The position numbers were made by a program, and so were the translations under genes. Below, one piece after another: positions 25,221-33,057 of a stretch of DNA of 36,258 nucleotides. Each line of letters starts with the position of its first letter. Position 1 is the first letter of the stretch. The DNA is from Thermoplasmata archaeon (GTDB taxonomy: Archaea; Thermoplasmatota; Thermoplasmata; Thermoplasmatales; Thermoplasmataceae), in NCBI GenBank assembly GCA_021846695.1, contig JAJZWN010000009.1:1-36258 (forward strand). The letters run 5' to 3'. Under the pieces are notes generated by a model. It was not told the DNA's origin and searched no databases. It saw only the letters and a program-made list of their open reading frames with translations.

Positions 25221-26189
25221 TCAGTGTGATGCGAAGTAATCATCTGCAAGTTTGTTGTTTTTCTTTACAGATTCCACGCTCTTCATCCATTCCTTTGCAT
25301 CCGCTTCACTGAATTTTAAATCATATATTTCCTCAACACCATTCTTTCCAATTTTTATTGGAACTCCGATAAAGGCGTTGCTGACTTTATAATTTTCTGC
25401 ATGTTTTCCTGTAAGGTATGCTGCGCATGGAATCACCCTGTGCTGATCGTTAATTACAGATTCAACCATTACAGAAATGGATATTGATGGTGCATAGAAC
25501 GCTGTTCCTGTTTTGTAAAGGTTAAGTATCTCGCCTCCTCCAAATCTGGTTCTTTTAATGATTTCCTGTATTTTCTCTTCGCTAAGAAGATCGGATATGG
25601 GTATTCCTGAAACGCTGGAGTAATGTATAAACGGAACCATATCGTCACCATGGCCACCTATTACGAAGGCATTTACATCTTTTACAGATACATTAAGTGC
25701 TTCAGCCAGGAAAGTCCTGAATCTGGAACTGTCCAGTGATCCGCCCAATCCTATTATTCTCTCGGGGCTAATTCCGGATGCCTTCTGCAATGCGTATGCC
25801 ATTATATCTGCTGGATTTGTTACAGCAACTATTATTGAATCCGGTGAATATTTCTTAATCTGTTCCCCAACATCCTTCATTATTCCTATATTCTTTACCA
25901 GAAGATCGTCCCTGCTCATTCCTGGCCTTCTTGCAAGCCCGGCTGTAACTACTATTACATCTGAACCTTTTAAATTTGCATATTCCTTAGGGTCCTGGGT
26001 GCAAAATCCCTTCAATTTGCAATCAAAGCCAAAATGTGGTGCTCCTTCCTGTATATCCAGTGCTTTTCCCTCTGCAACGCCCTCAACAATATCAAAAATG
26101 TTTATATCTGCGATATTCTTGATAGCCAGAACCTGTGCTACACTTGCACCTACTGCTCCTGCGCCAATAATAGAAATCTTCTTGTCCAT
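25221..26189 (-). CDS. mdh: Malate dehydrogenase (LDH-like family)
   Basis: Interconverts malate and oxaloacetate with NAD. Rossmann motif GAGAVG (9-14), Asp34 after strand 2 (NAD preference), ARRPGMSR (86-93) containing the Arg that recognises malate where lactate dehydrogenases have Gln, TNPADIM (124-130), Asp153/Arg156 in SLDSSRF, and catalytic His180 in GGHGDD. 322 aa is typical of the tetrameric LDH-like malate dehydrogenases. It lies directly upstream of sdhABCD on the same strand, placing two successive oxidation steps of the cycle side by side (fumarase is missing). TATA-like AAATATTTAATT about 22 bases before the ATG suggests a leaderless start. Confidence 0.94.
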   Translation of the reverse strand: MDKKISIIGAGAVGASVAQVLAIKNIADINIFDIVEGVAEGKALDIQEGAPHFGFDCKLKGFCTQDPKEYANLKGSDVIVVTAGLARRPGMSRDDLLVKNIGIMKDVGEQIKKYSPDSIIVAVTNPADIMAYALQKASGISPERIIGLGGSLDSSRFRTFLAEALNVSVKDVNAFVIGGHGDDMVPFIHYSSVSGIPISDLLSEEKIQEIIKRTRFGGGEILNLYKTGTAFYAPSISISVMVESVINDQHRVIPCAAYLTGKHAENYKVSNAFIGVPIKIGKNGVEEIYDLKFSEADAKEWMKSVESVKKNNKLADDYFASH

Positions 26190-26297
26190 AGATTGGTATA
26201 GCCTTTCAAATTAAATATTTTTGTATTATCCCGAAAGTATTCAAAGATATAGATACATCGGGAAAGTGTAAATATGTAATTATTATATAGTTTTATT

Positions 26298-27290
26298 ATG
26301 CTGGACTTACAGAAGTTAAAATATGGGGATGAATTATTAAAACGCGGATTTGCTAAAATGACAAAGGGAGGTGTTGTTATGGATGTTACCAATGCTGAAC
26401 AGGCAAAAATCGCCGAAAAAGCAGGTGCAGTTTCCGTAATGGCACTGGAAAGGGTTCCTTCCGATATACGTGCCCAGGGTGGAGTTGCAAGGATGTCAGA
26501 TCCACTTAAGGTTAAAGAAATCCTTGATTCTGTTTCTATACCTGTTATGGCCAAAGTCAGGATAGGGCATTTAAGCGAAGCTTCAATACTGGAATCACTG
26601 GGTGTTGATATGCTTGATGAAAGCGAAGTGCTCACTCCTGCAGATCCATTTTACCATATAAATAAAAAAATGTATAAAGTTCCGGTTGTATGCGGTGCAA
26701 GGACTTTTCCAGAAGCAGTGAGAAGGATATTTGAAGGCGCAGCAATGATAAGGACAAAGGGAGAAGCGGGAACAGGAAATATAATAGAAGCAGTCAGGCA
26801 TATTCGCACTGTTAACGATGGTATATACATATTGAATTCCATCACATCAGACGAAATGTACGCGGTTGCCGAAAACATATCGAAAAGCTACACCACTTTG
26901 AGAAACCTGACAGCATCAGACCTTTACGGTGCAGATAGGGAAATGCCATATGATAATGTATATTATGGAATGGATTTCAGGGAAATATCCAATCAGATAT
27001 TTAAGGTATTAAAGGAGATAAAGCATATGAAGAGGCTGCCACTGGTTAACTTTGCTGCCGGTGGAATTGCTACACCTGCCGATGCTGCACTGATGATGAA
27101 AATGGGCATGGATGGGGTATTTGTGGGAAGCGGAATATTCAAATCCAAAAATCCACAGAAGATGGCCGAAGCAATAGTTGAAGCAACTGAAAATTATGAG
27201 GACTATAAATTGCTTTCAGATGTTTCATCCGGGCTTGAGGGCATGCATGGGCTTGACATATCTGAGATAGAAAAACTTCAAAACAGATAA
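26298..27290 (+). CDS. pdxS: Pyridoxal 5'-phosphate synthase, lyase subunit PdxS
   Basis: Builds pyridoxal phosphate from ribose 5-phosphate, glyceraldehyde 3-phosphate and ammonia. Family residues: Asp29 (VVMDVT), Lys86 ([10 protein letters not shown], Schiff base with the pentose) and Lys154 ([11 protein letters not shown], second Schiff base); [20 protein letters not shown] and [11 protein letters not shown] bind phosphate. At 330 aa it is about 35 residues longer than bacterial PdxS because of an insert around 185-225 ([20 protein letters not shown]), as in methanogen PdxS. The glutaminase partner pdxT follows 17 bases downstream. Confidence 0.96.
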   Translation: MLDLQKLKYGDELLKRGFAKMTKGGVVMDVTNAEQAKIAEKAGAVSVMALERVPSDIRAQGGVARMSDPLKVKEILDSVSIPVMAKVRIGHLSEASILESLGVDMLDESEVLTPADPFYHINKKMYKVPVVCGARTFPEAVRRIFEGAAMIRTKGEAGTGNIIEAVRHIRTVNDGIYILNSITSDEMYAVAENISKSYTTLRNLTASDLYGADREMPYDNVYYGMDFREISNQIFKVLKEIKHMKRLPLVNFAAGGIATPADAALMMKMGMDGVFVGSGIFKSKNPQKMAEAIVEATENYEDYKLLSDVSSGLEGMHGLDISEIEKLQNR

Positions 27291-27307
27291 ATTATTTTTG
27301 AATATTT

Positions 27308-27880
27308 ATGAAAATCGGAATACTGGATATACAGGGAGATGTGTCTGAGCATTTCCAGATGATAAAACGATTGCCAGGGAAATACCATGCTGTTCCAGTT
27401 ATGGTTAAAACTGTAAATGACCTTGCTGGCATATCCGGGTTAATTATACCTGGTGGCGAAAGCACAGTTATATACATGCTTCTCAAAAAATCAGGAATGT
27501 ATGAAAAGATTGTTGAAATGGCACATTCGGGCCTACATATTATGGGTACATGTGCAGGCGCAATACTCGTTTCCAGGGATACAGGCGACAAACAGGTGGA
27601 AGGCATGAACCTTATCGATATATCCATAAAAAGAAACGCCTATGGAAGGCAGATCAATTCGTTCATACAGAAAATAAACATATCCGGAATAGGAAACTTT
27701 GATGCCGTGTTCATCCGCGCTCCTGAGATTGAATCTACCGGGAATTCAGAAGTGCTTGGTTTAGAAAATGGAAAACCTGTTATTGTGAGAGAAGGAAATA
27801 TAATGGCTTTGACATTCCATCCGGAACTTACAGGAAATACAGGAGTCCATGAACTATTTGTTTCCGGAATTACTGGATAA
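27308..27880 (+). CDS. pdxT: Pyridoxal 5'-phosphate synthase, glutaminase subunit PdxT
   Basis: Hydrolyses glutamine and channels ammonia to PdxS. Class I glutamine amidotransferase features: GGES (49-52) oxyanion region, nucleophile Cys82 in GTCAGAI, and His171/Glu173 in HPELTG. 190 aa is normal. There is no Shine-Dalgarno in the 17-base gap after pdxS, only AT-rich bases, so initiation may be coupled or the gene may have its own promoter. It ends 80 bases before a small membrane protein gene. Confidence 0.95.
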   Translation: MKIGILDIQGDVSEHFQMIKRLPGKYHAVPVMVKTVNDLAGISGLIIPGGESTVIYMLLKKSGMYEKIVEMAHSGLHIMGTCAGAILVSRDTGDKQVEGMNLIDISIKRNAYGRQINSFIQKINISGIGNFDAVFIRAPEIESTGNSEVLGLENGKPVIVREGNIMALTFHPELTGNTGVHELFVSGITG

Positions 27881-27960
27881 ATTTATTTGCTATTTCTATA
27901 TTATTGAAGTTATACATTTACAATCCTTAAAATTATATTCAATTATTATATACTGAAGGC

Positions 27961-28161
27961 GTGGAAAATAAGCGGGTTAAAAACCTGATAAAAGTGAATA
28001 TAATAATAGGCATAATTACCGTAATAGAAGTAAGTTATATTATATCGCACTTCAAGCTTTATCTTGCACATGTGCTCCCTATCGATATATTATCCATAGT
28101 TCTGGGAATGTCTTTTGCTGTTACTATGTTCCTCTGGGTTGTTGGCATAACAAAGAATTAA
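27961..28161 (+). CDS. Small two-helix membrane protein of unknown function
   Basis: A 66-aa protein with a GTG start that I do not recognise. A basic N-terminus (ENKRVKNLIK) precedes two hydrophobic helices, about residues 11-30 (VNIIIGIITVIEVSYIISHF) and 37-62 (HVLPIDILSIVLGMSFAVTM and on), so both ends probably face the cytosol. The gap before it holds AT boxes (CCTTAAAATTATAT about 30 bases upstream). It precedes the PPC-domain gene by 22 bases on the same strand. Short length and a GTG start keep confidence moderate. Confidence 0.5.
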   Translation: MENKRVKNLIKVNIIIGIITVIEVSYIISHFKLYLAHVLPIDILSIVLGMSFAVTMFLWVVGITKN

Positions 28162-28183
28162 TACATTTAAAGTATCTGCATTC

Positions 28184-28600
28184 ATGCAATCTAATGCTGA
28201 AAATAATATAATAGTGGCTAAATTTGAAGCTAATGAAGATGTTCTGTCCAATTTAAATATTCTTGTTGAAAAATACTCAATTAAAACAGGATTCATTGAT
28301 ATGGGCATAGGCATGATAAAAAATTTGAAAATCGGGTACTGGAATATAAACAAATATGATGAATTGCTAATAGAGGACAGATCAGAGCTTGTGGCATTCC
28401 ATGGTTCAATTGCAAATGACAAAAACAGGTTCCACATACATATAGGAGTGGCAAGAAAAGACCATGGCCTTTATGGCGGGCACTTTTTCTCCGGAATTGC
28501 TGACCCATTGATGGAAGTTAAAATAACTAAATTTGATAACATAGAGTTCACCAGAAAATACAACCCTGAATCAACACTGAATGAACTGGAAATTCATTAA
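28184..28600 (+). CDS. PPC/DUF296 domain protein
   Basis: A 138-aa protein made of a single PPC domain (plants and prokaryotes conserved, DUF296). The fold is recognised by HIHIGVARKDHGLYGGHFFSG: H84, H86 and H100 form the probable metal site, and the central GFIDMGIGMIKNLKIGYW and LVAFHGSIA segments match the domain core. In plants the domain is joined to AT-hooks and affects transcription; archaeal and bacterial single-domain forms have structures but no firmly known function. It lies just before queE, whose start is 26 bases after its stop, so it may belong to the deazaguanine operon. Confidence 0.85.
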   Translation: MQSNAENNIIVAKFEANEDVLSNLNILVEKYSIKTGFIDMGIGMIKNLKIGYWNINKYDELLIEDRSELVAFHGSIANDKNRFHIHIGVARKDHGLYGGHFFSGIADPLMEVKITKFDNIEFTRKYNPESTLNELEIH

Positions 28601-28625
28601 TAGCCCTTATTTAAGGTTTTTAAAA

Positions 28626-29270
28626 ATGTATATAAATGAAATATTTCTCAGCATTCAGGGGGAAGGTCTTTATTCCGGTGAAAAGATGGTTTTCATACGT
28701 ACGGAATACTGCAACCTCAGGTGTTCATGGTGTGATACAAAGTACTCCTTTTACGAAGGGAAAGAAATGTCAATAGATGAAATAGTTGAATCAGCCAGGA
28801 ATATTAATAGTGGGCATGGAGCATCCTGGATCTGCCTGACAGGTGGAGAGCCACTGCTTCAGAAGGATATTTCTGTTCTTGTGGACAGGCTTTCAGAGGA
28901 ATATAATATACTGCTGGAAACCTCAGGCAGCCTGGACATAGGGCGTTTTTTGCCCAACCATGTAAAAGTTAAGAAGGATATAGATTTCAAGCTTCCATCA
29001 TCAGGGATGTACAGAAAATTCAATGATAAAAATATTTCATACATGGAAGAAGGCGATTATATAAAATTTGTCGTAAACGATTTAAATGACTTCAATGTTG
29101 CAATGGAAGAAATTGAAAAGATAGGCAAAAATGTGAAAATAGTAGTACAGCCTGTATACGGCACAGACATAAAGATGCTTGCAGACGCGTTTATTGATAA
29201 GGCACCTTCAAACGCACGGTTGATGCTTCAGGAACATAAATACATATACGGGGAAATAAGGGGGGTATAA
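28626..29270 (+). CDS. queE: 7-carboxy-7-deazaguanine synthase (radical SAM)
   Basis: Converts 6-carboxy-tetrahydropterin to 7-carboxy-7-deazaguanine on the way to preQ0, the precursor of archaeosine in tRNA. The radical SAM cluster motif is C29-x3-C33-x2-C36 (YCNLRCSWC), after the family start MYINEIFLSIQGEG; LTGGEPLLQ follows. I start it at 28626 because homologues begin there; an ATG at 28581 overlaps the PPC gene and would add 15 non-homologous residues. At 214 aa it is normal. The next gene, folE, begins right after the stop. Confidence 0.93.
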   Translation: MYINEIFLSIQGEGLYSGEKMVFIRTEYCNLRCSWCDTKYSFYEGKEMSIDEIVESARNINSGHGASWICLTGGEPLLQKDISVLVDRLSEEYNILLETSGSLDIGRFLPNHVKVKKDIDFKLPSSGMYRKFNDKNISYMEEGDYIKFVVNDLNDFNVAMEEIEKIGKNVKIVVQPVYGTDIKMLADAFIDKAPSNARLMLQEHKYIYGEIRGV

Positions 29271-29846
29271 ATGGAAGAAAATAGTAGAGATATATTAAAA
29301 GAAAGCATAAAGGCTCTGGTTTATAACCTGCATGAAGAATACGGGTGGTTCAATGATGAGGAACTTAAAAATACTCCACGCCGCATTGAAAATTTCTACA
29401 GAGAATGGTACGGAGCAAGGAATTTCACTTTCACAAAGTTTAAAATTACCGGGCACGAGAGCATGGTAATTGTCAAAAATATATCATTTTATTCAATGTG
29501 TTCTCATCATCTGCTGCCCTTTTTCGGAAATATAAATATAGCATACCTTCCACGCCCTGGCGGATACATAGCAGGGGTGAGTAAACTGGTACGTTCTGTA
29601 AATAAAATAGCAAGCAAACCACAGCTACAGGAAAACATGACATCCGAAATAGTAAATTTGCTTTATGATAATTTAAATCCGCTCTTTGTCATGGTCACGG
29701 CCAATGGGCAGCATATGTGCATGATGATGCGGGGGGTTAAGCAGGAAAGTGCAACCATGGTAACTTCATCTGTAAAATATAGCGATGTGGTAAAGACTGA
29801 ACTGGAATCGCTCAAGAATGAAGCATTGAAGATGATGGGTGAGTAA
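29271..29846 (+). CDS. folE: GTP cyclohydrolase I (FolE, type IA)
   Basis: Converts GTP to dihydroneopterin triphosphate, which feeds QueD in preQ0 synthesis. Zinc and catalytic residues are Cys77 and His79-80 in CSHHLLPF and Cys150 in GQHMCMMMRGV; YIAGVSKLVR is the substrate-binding stretch. 191 aa is typical for type IA. Many archaea instead use the MptA type of cyclohydrolase, so this FolE form beside queE and queD points to a dedicated deazaguanine set. The ATG directly follows the queE stop with a G-rich Shine-Dalgarno (GGGGGGT) upstream. Confidence 0.93.
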   Translation: MEENSRDILKESIKALVYNLHEEYGWFNDEELKNTPRRIENFYREWYGARNFTFTKFKITGHESMVIVKNISFYSMCSHHLLPFFGNINIAYLPRPGGYIAGVSKLVRSVNKIASKPQLQENMTSEIVNLLYDNLNPLFVMVTANGQHMCMMMRGVKQESATMVTSSVKYSDVVKTELESLKNEALKMMGE

Positions 29847-29847
29847 A

Positions 29848-30321
29848 ATGTACAGGATTGAGGTTGTAGGCGCATTGAAGGGTTTAACATGGAGTTCTGG
29901 CCATTACGTTCCTGATAATGAAAAGTGCAAAAATTTCCATGGCCACGATTATTCTATAGATGTTATAATAGACTCCGATGGGGTAAAAAGCAGTGGAATG
30001 GCAATTGATTTCACCATAGTAAAGCAGGCAATAAAGCCTGTGATAGAGGACATGGACCATAAATTCATGATACCTGAAGATGATATAAGGCAAAATGAAA
30101 ACCCCGGCTTTATAGATATTTATGTAAGGGGCAAATACAGGGGCACAATGTCCAGATCAGACATTTTTGCCTTTCCTTATTCTGCTGACACAGCGGAATT
30201 CATAGCAAAATACTGTTATGATAAAATATTTGCAAAACTACTGGGCCTGATGGAAAATTTCAGGTTAAAGGTTACTATCCACGAAGGGCCCGGAAATATG
30301 GCAACGTACAGTGAAAATTAA
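29848..30321 (+). CDS. queD: 6-carboxy-5,6,7,8-tetrahydropterin synthase (QueD/PTPS family)
   Basis: Makes 6-carboxytetrahydropterin from dihydroneopterin triphosphate. Zinc ligands His19 (SSGHY), His31 and His33 (HGHDY), catalytic Cys27 (EKCKNFHGH), and the later DMDHKFMI and TIHEGPGNMATY segments with the Asp-His and Glu residues identify it. 157 aa, slightly longer than bacterial QueD. The ATG lies one base after the folE stop, with GGTGA (29838-29842) as Shine-Dalgarno; a GTG at 29839 is part of that site. QueC and the archaeosine transglycosylase are not in the window. Runs tail to tail with the XdhC-like gene. Confidence 0.93.
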   Translation: MYRIEVVGALKGLTWSSGHYVPDNEKCKNFHGHDYSIDVIIDSDGVKSSGMAIDFTIVKQAIKPVIEDMDHKFMIPEDDIRQNENPGFIDIYVRGKYRGTMSRSDIFAFPYSADTAEFIAKYCYDKIFAKLLGLMENFRLKVTIHEGPGNMATYSEN

Positions 30322-30322
30322 T

Positions 30323-31069
30323 TTATTTTATGTGGTGTAAATTTTTCTCTTTTATGATTTCAGCAACTATGCTGATGGCAATTTCATTTATGGTAATAGC
30401 TTTTATATCTATTCCTGCAGGGCATTTTATCAGGGAGGTATCAAGTCCAGGGTACTGAGTTTTAACCTGTTCTATGTCCTTATTGAATCTGTTTTTGCTT
30501 GAAACTATGGAGAGATACACCGGCTTATTTTTAAGAAAATGTGATATGAATTTTATTTCGTTCTCAGTCTTGGTTAGAAGAACCACAAAGTCTTCACTGT
30601 AATCCTCCGACATGAGTTTGTCAGTTTCTTCCTTCTTGTTTATATTGATTACAACGGGCTCCATGCCGGTATAATCCATAAGCCCCATCATAGCTTCAAG
30701 AAGCTTATCATCATTGGATTCCACAAGCATTACTATGTTACGTCGGTGTACATATGGCTCAATGAATAATTCTATCATTCCACCACATGTAGTATTCATG
30801 GAATAATCCGAGGTTTTATTGTCCTTATCCAGTGCAATTTTAAGGTATTTTGTTTCCTGTTTTTCAATGGAAGCATTTAATTCACCTAGAACAACCTTAT
30901 CAAGTGAGGGGCTTCCCAGTGTACCGTATAAAATGTTTTTGCCGGATGCGAGAATCTTGAAGCCCGGTTTGGCTATTGATGATCCCGCTGTTTTAATTAC
31001 AGTGGCTATTGCATAATCTTTCTTATTATTCTGCAAGCTTGTTTGAAGTGGAATTATGTCATCGTACAT
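30323..31069 (-). CDS. XdhC/CoxI family protein
   Basis: A 248-aa member of the family that helps insert or sulfurate molybdenum cofactor in xanthine dehydrogenase or CO dehydrogenase type enzymes. The N-terminal XdhC domain has YAIATVIKTAGSS and the family stretch TTCGGMIELFIEP (about 92-104); the C-terminal Rossmann-like XdhC_C domain ends in CPAGIDIKAITINEIAISIVAEII. No molybdenum hydroxylase or cofactor genes are nearby, so its client enzyme must be encoded elsewhere. A TATA-like GTTTTATGG about 26 bases before the ATG suggests a leaderless single-gene unit. Confidence 0.85.
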   Translation of the reverse strand: MYDDIIPLQTSLQNNKKDYAIATVIKTAGSSIAKPGFKILASGKNILYGTLGSPSLDKVVLGELNASIEKQETKYLKIALDKDNKTSDYSMNTTCGGMIELFIEPYVHRRNIVMLVESNDDKLLEAMMGLMDYTGMEPVVININKKEETDKLMSEDYSEDFVVLLTKTENEIKFISHFLKNKPVYLSIVSSKNRFNKDIEQVKTQYPGLDTSLIKCPAGIDIKAITINEIAISIVAEIIKEKNLHHIK

Positions 31070-31233
31070 ATTTATTTAAACGCAAACTTCCATAAAACTT
31101 TTTTCAATATGAACAGGGCAGATGCCAATTTTACCACTTATAAACTTTACTATTTATGCGCAAAAATTGTACATTATAACGGATTATAGTCAATTAATAA
31201 GTATATATCTGGATAGTATTTTAAATTTTGCCG

Positions 31234-31253
31234 TTATGTATGCAACTACATAA
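31234..31253. repeat. Inverted repeat beside the nucleoside phosphorylase promoter
   Basis: TTATGTA (31234-31240), spacer TGCAAC, TACATAA (31247-31253). It overlaps the upstream edge of the TATA-like TAATATATAT (31251-31260), about 28 bases before the ATG at 31284, so it is placed like an operator. The 7-6-7 layout is the same as near the helicase but the sequence differs. Confidence 0.35.
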
Positions 31254-31283
31254 TATATATGGGTTAAATTGTAATTCATTATC

Positions 31284-31985
31284 ATGGCAATAATAAAAGC
31301 TGAAAAAGGTCAGATAAGTGATAAGGTAGTTATACTTGGAAATCTGGACAGGCAGAAAATTATCAATTCATACCTGAAAAATACGGAGAAAGTGTCTGAA
31401 TTTGCAGGTTATCATACATATACAGGAGAGTACAACGGTAAGAAAATTACAACGGTATTTCATGGAATAGGAATTCCATCCATGGCACTTGTTGTGGATG
31501 ATTTAATAGGAATGGGTGCAAAACAAATTGTGCGTTTCGGTTCATCCTTCTCTGTGTCTGATAAGGTAAAGCCTGGAACACCAATACTGCCCATAGGATA
31601 TTCTTATAACTTTGGCGGAGTATTCAAACAGTATCTTGGAGATGAGTATTCAATAGCTTTGACACCGGATTACGGGATGCTCAAGGCTGAAGAGGAAAAA
31701 CTTTCGGCTGCAGGGCTCGGGCCTGTTGTGGGAAATGTATTTACCAGCGATGCCCTGATGACCCATAATAAGGAATTCGCCCAGAAACTGGCAAAGGATG
31801 GGAATATTGCAGTGGAACTGGAAGGTGCCGGGCTTTACTTTATAGCTAAATTAAGGGGAGTTAAAGCTCTTTCAGTGCATCTTGCATACGGAAATCTGGT
31901 AACAGGAGAACAATTGCCAGCCGACAAAATAAGTGAAAACGAGAAAAAGATCTCTGAAACTTTACTGGAACTTCTCACACAATAA
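31284..31985 (+). CDS. Nucleoside phosphorylase (PNP/UDP family 1)
   Basis: Phosphorolysis of a purine nucleoside, methylthioadenosine or uridine to base and sugar 1-phosphate. Phosphate-site motif HGIGIPSMALVVDDL (60-74) and IVRFGSSFSVSD fit the family; VELEGAGLY (about 183-191) takes the place of the ribose-binding VEMExAxLY with Met changed to Leu. At 233 aa it is typical of the DeoD/Udp group. Substrate (purine, MTA or uridine) cannot be assigned. It has its own promoter with an overlapping dyad and complements the nucleoside hydrolase and deoxyribosyltransferase at the other end of the window. Confidence 0.88.
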   Translation: MAIIKAEKGQISDKVVILGNLDRQKIINSYLKNTEKVSEFAGYHTYTGEYNGKKITTVFHGIGIPSMALVVDDLIGMGAKQIVRFGSSFSVSDKVKPGTPILPIGYSYNFGGVFKQYLGDEYSIALTPDYGMLKAEEEKLSAAGLGPVVGNVFTSDALMTHNKEFAQKLAKDGNIAVELEGAGLYFIAKLRGVKALSVHLAYGNLVTGEQLPADKISENEKKISETLLELLTQ

Positions 31986-32036
31986 ATTTACCATTTTTAT
32001 AAAAATATAATATTAAATTTTTATATATTCATTCTT

Positions 32037-32990
32037 TTAAAGCTTATATATGTCCAGTACCGCTTTCAAATCCCGCAGTGCTAATTCTGGAGGGAAAGGA
32101 ACCTCAGTATTATTTTTGACACTATCCGCAAATTCCATTATTTCAGCGGTATATACATCATACTTTTTTACATTTGCATTCTCGCCATTGACTATCAGGT
32201 CGCCATACACAGTCCTTACAGGTGTTCCAACTTCCCAGGAAGTTCTGGATTTAACATCCTCATATATGGAACCTTTTTCGCCTATTATCTCAAATGCTGG
32301 CAATTCAGGCGGGTTTCTGTATGACCATGAATAGAAAAATAATCCGTAGGTGCCATTTTCAAATTTGAATAAGGCAGCGGTGTTGTCTTCACCATTAAGA
32401 ATAGACCCTCCGTGGATGCTTTTTCCATGAATGCTTTCATAGTTCCCTCCAAAATTCAATAAGGTATCTATAAAATGTATTCCCCCATCTATAAGGGCAC
32501 CTCCACCCATTTGATCCTTATCGGTTCTCCAGCCTCCATGTTCAAAAAATCTCTGGTCACGAACTATTATGGTGTTTATCCTTCCTATCCTATTTTCTTT
32601 TATAAATTTAACAGCCGCCCTTACCGATGGGTCGAAGAAATACTGGTCTGTAACCATAAATTTTACCCCGTAATCCTTTGACGCCCGTATCATGGCCTCA
32701 CCGTCATCCAGTGTAGTGGCAATAGGTTTCTCTACAAGGACATTGCTGCCAGCTTCCATGGCCTTTATAGCCATTTCCTTATGGAGATAATGGGGTACCA
32801 CCAGGTCAACTATTTCAAAGCGGTCTTTTATTGCATCTTCGAAGCTGCTGTAAACATTCTCTATTTTGAATTTTTCCACGGTTTTTTCTATAACTTCTGG
32901 TTTTCTTTCTACTATGCTTATTTCCATGCCCTTTATTCCGGAAAGATGTTTTTGACCGAAATTGTTGGCCCCAACAACAAGTATTTTCAT
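32037..32990 (-). CDS. Gfo/Idh/MocA family NAD(P)-dependent oxidoreductase
   Basis: Sugar or inositol-type dehydrogenase. N-terminal Rossmann fold begins with ILVVGANNFGQKHL, EKPIATTLDDGEAM (about 91-104) holds the Lys of the EKP motif, and GGGALIDGGIHFIDTLLNFGG contains the catalytic Asp/His region of the C-terminal beta-sheet domain. 317 aa is somewhat short but complete. The nucleotide motif is GANNFG, not the usual GxGxxG. Substrate unknown; sugar oxidation feeding the Entner-Doudoroff route is possible. Single gene, with no operon partner. Confidence 0.87.
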   Translation of the reverse strand: MKILVVGANNFGQKHLSGIKGMEISIVERKPEVIEKTVEKFKIENVYSSFEDAIKDRFEIVDLVVPHYLHKEMAIKAMEAGSNVLVEKPIATTLDDGEAMIRASKDYGVKFMVTDQYFFDPSVRAAVKFIKENRIGRINTIIVRDQRFFEHGGWRTDKDQMGGGALIDGGIHFIDTLLNFGGNYESIHGKSIHGGSILNGEDNTAALFKFENGTYGLFFYSWSYRNPPELPAFEIIGEKGSIYEDVKSRTSWEVGTPVRTVYGDLIVNGENANVKKYDVYTAEIMEFADSVKNNTEVPFPPELALRDLKAVLDIYKL

Positions 32991-33057
32991 AATATCATAA
33001 TATTAATATATTTAATTATTTTTGCATTTACCGGAAAATCAGGTAATACAGATAAAA

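Noticed and set aside
28581..28625. Upstream ATG for queE at 28581
   Set aside because: The extra residues overlap the PPC gene and do not match the family N-terminus, which begins at the ATG at 28626.
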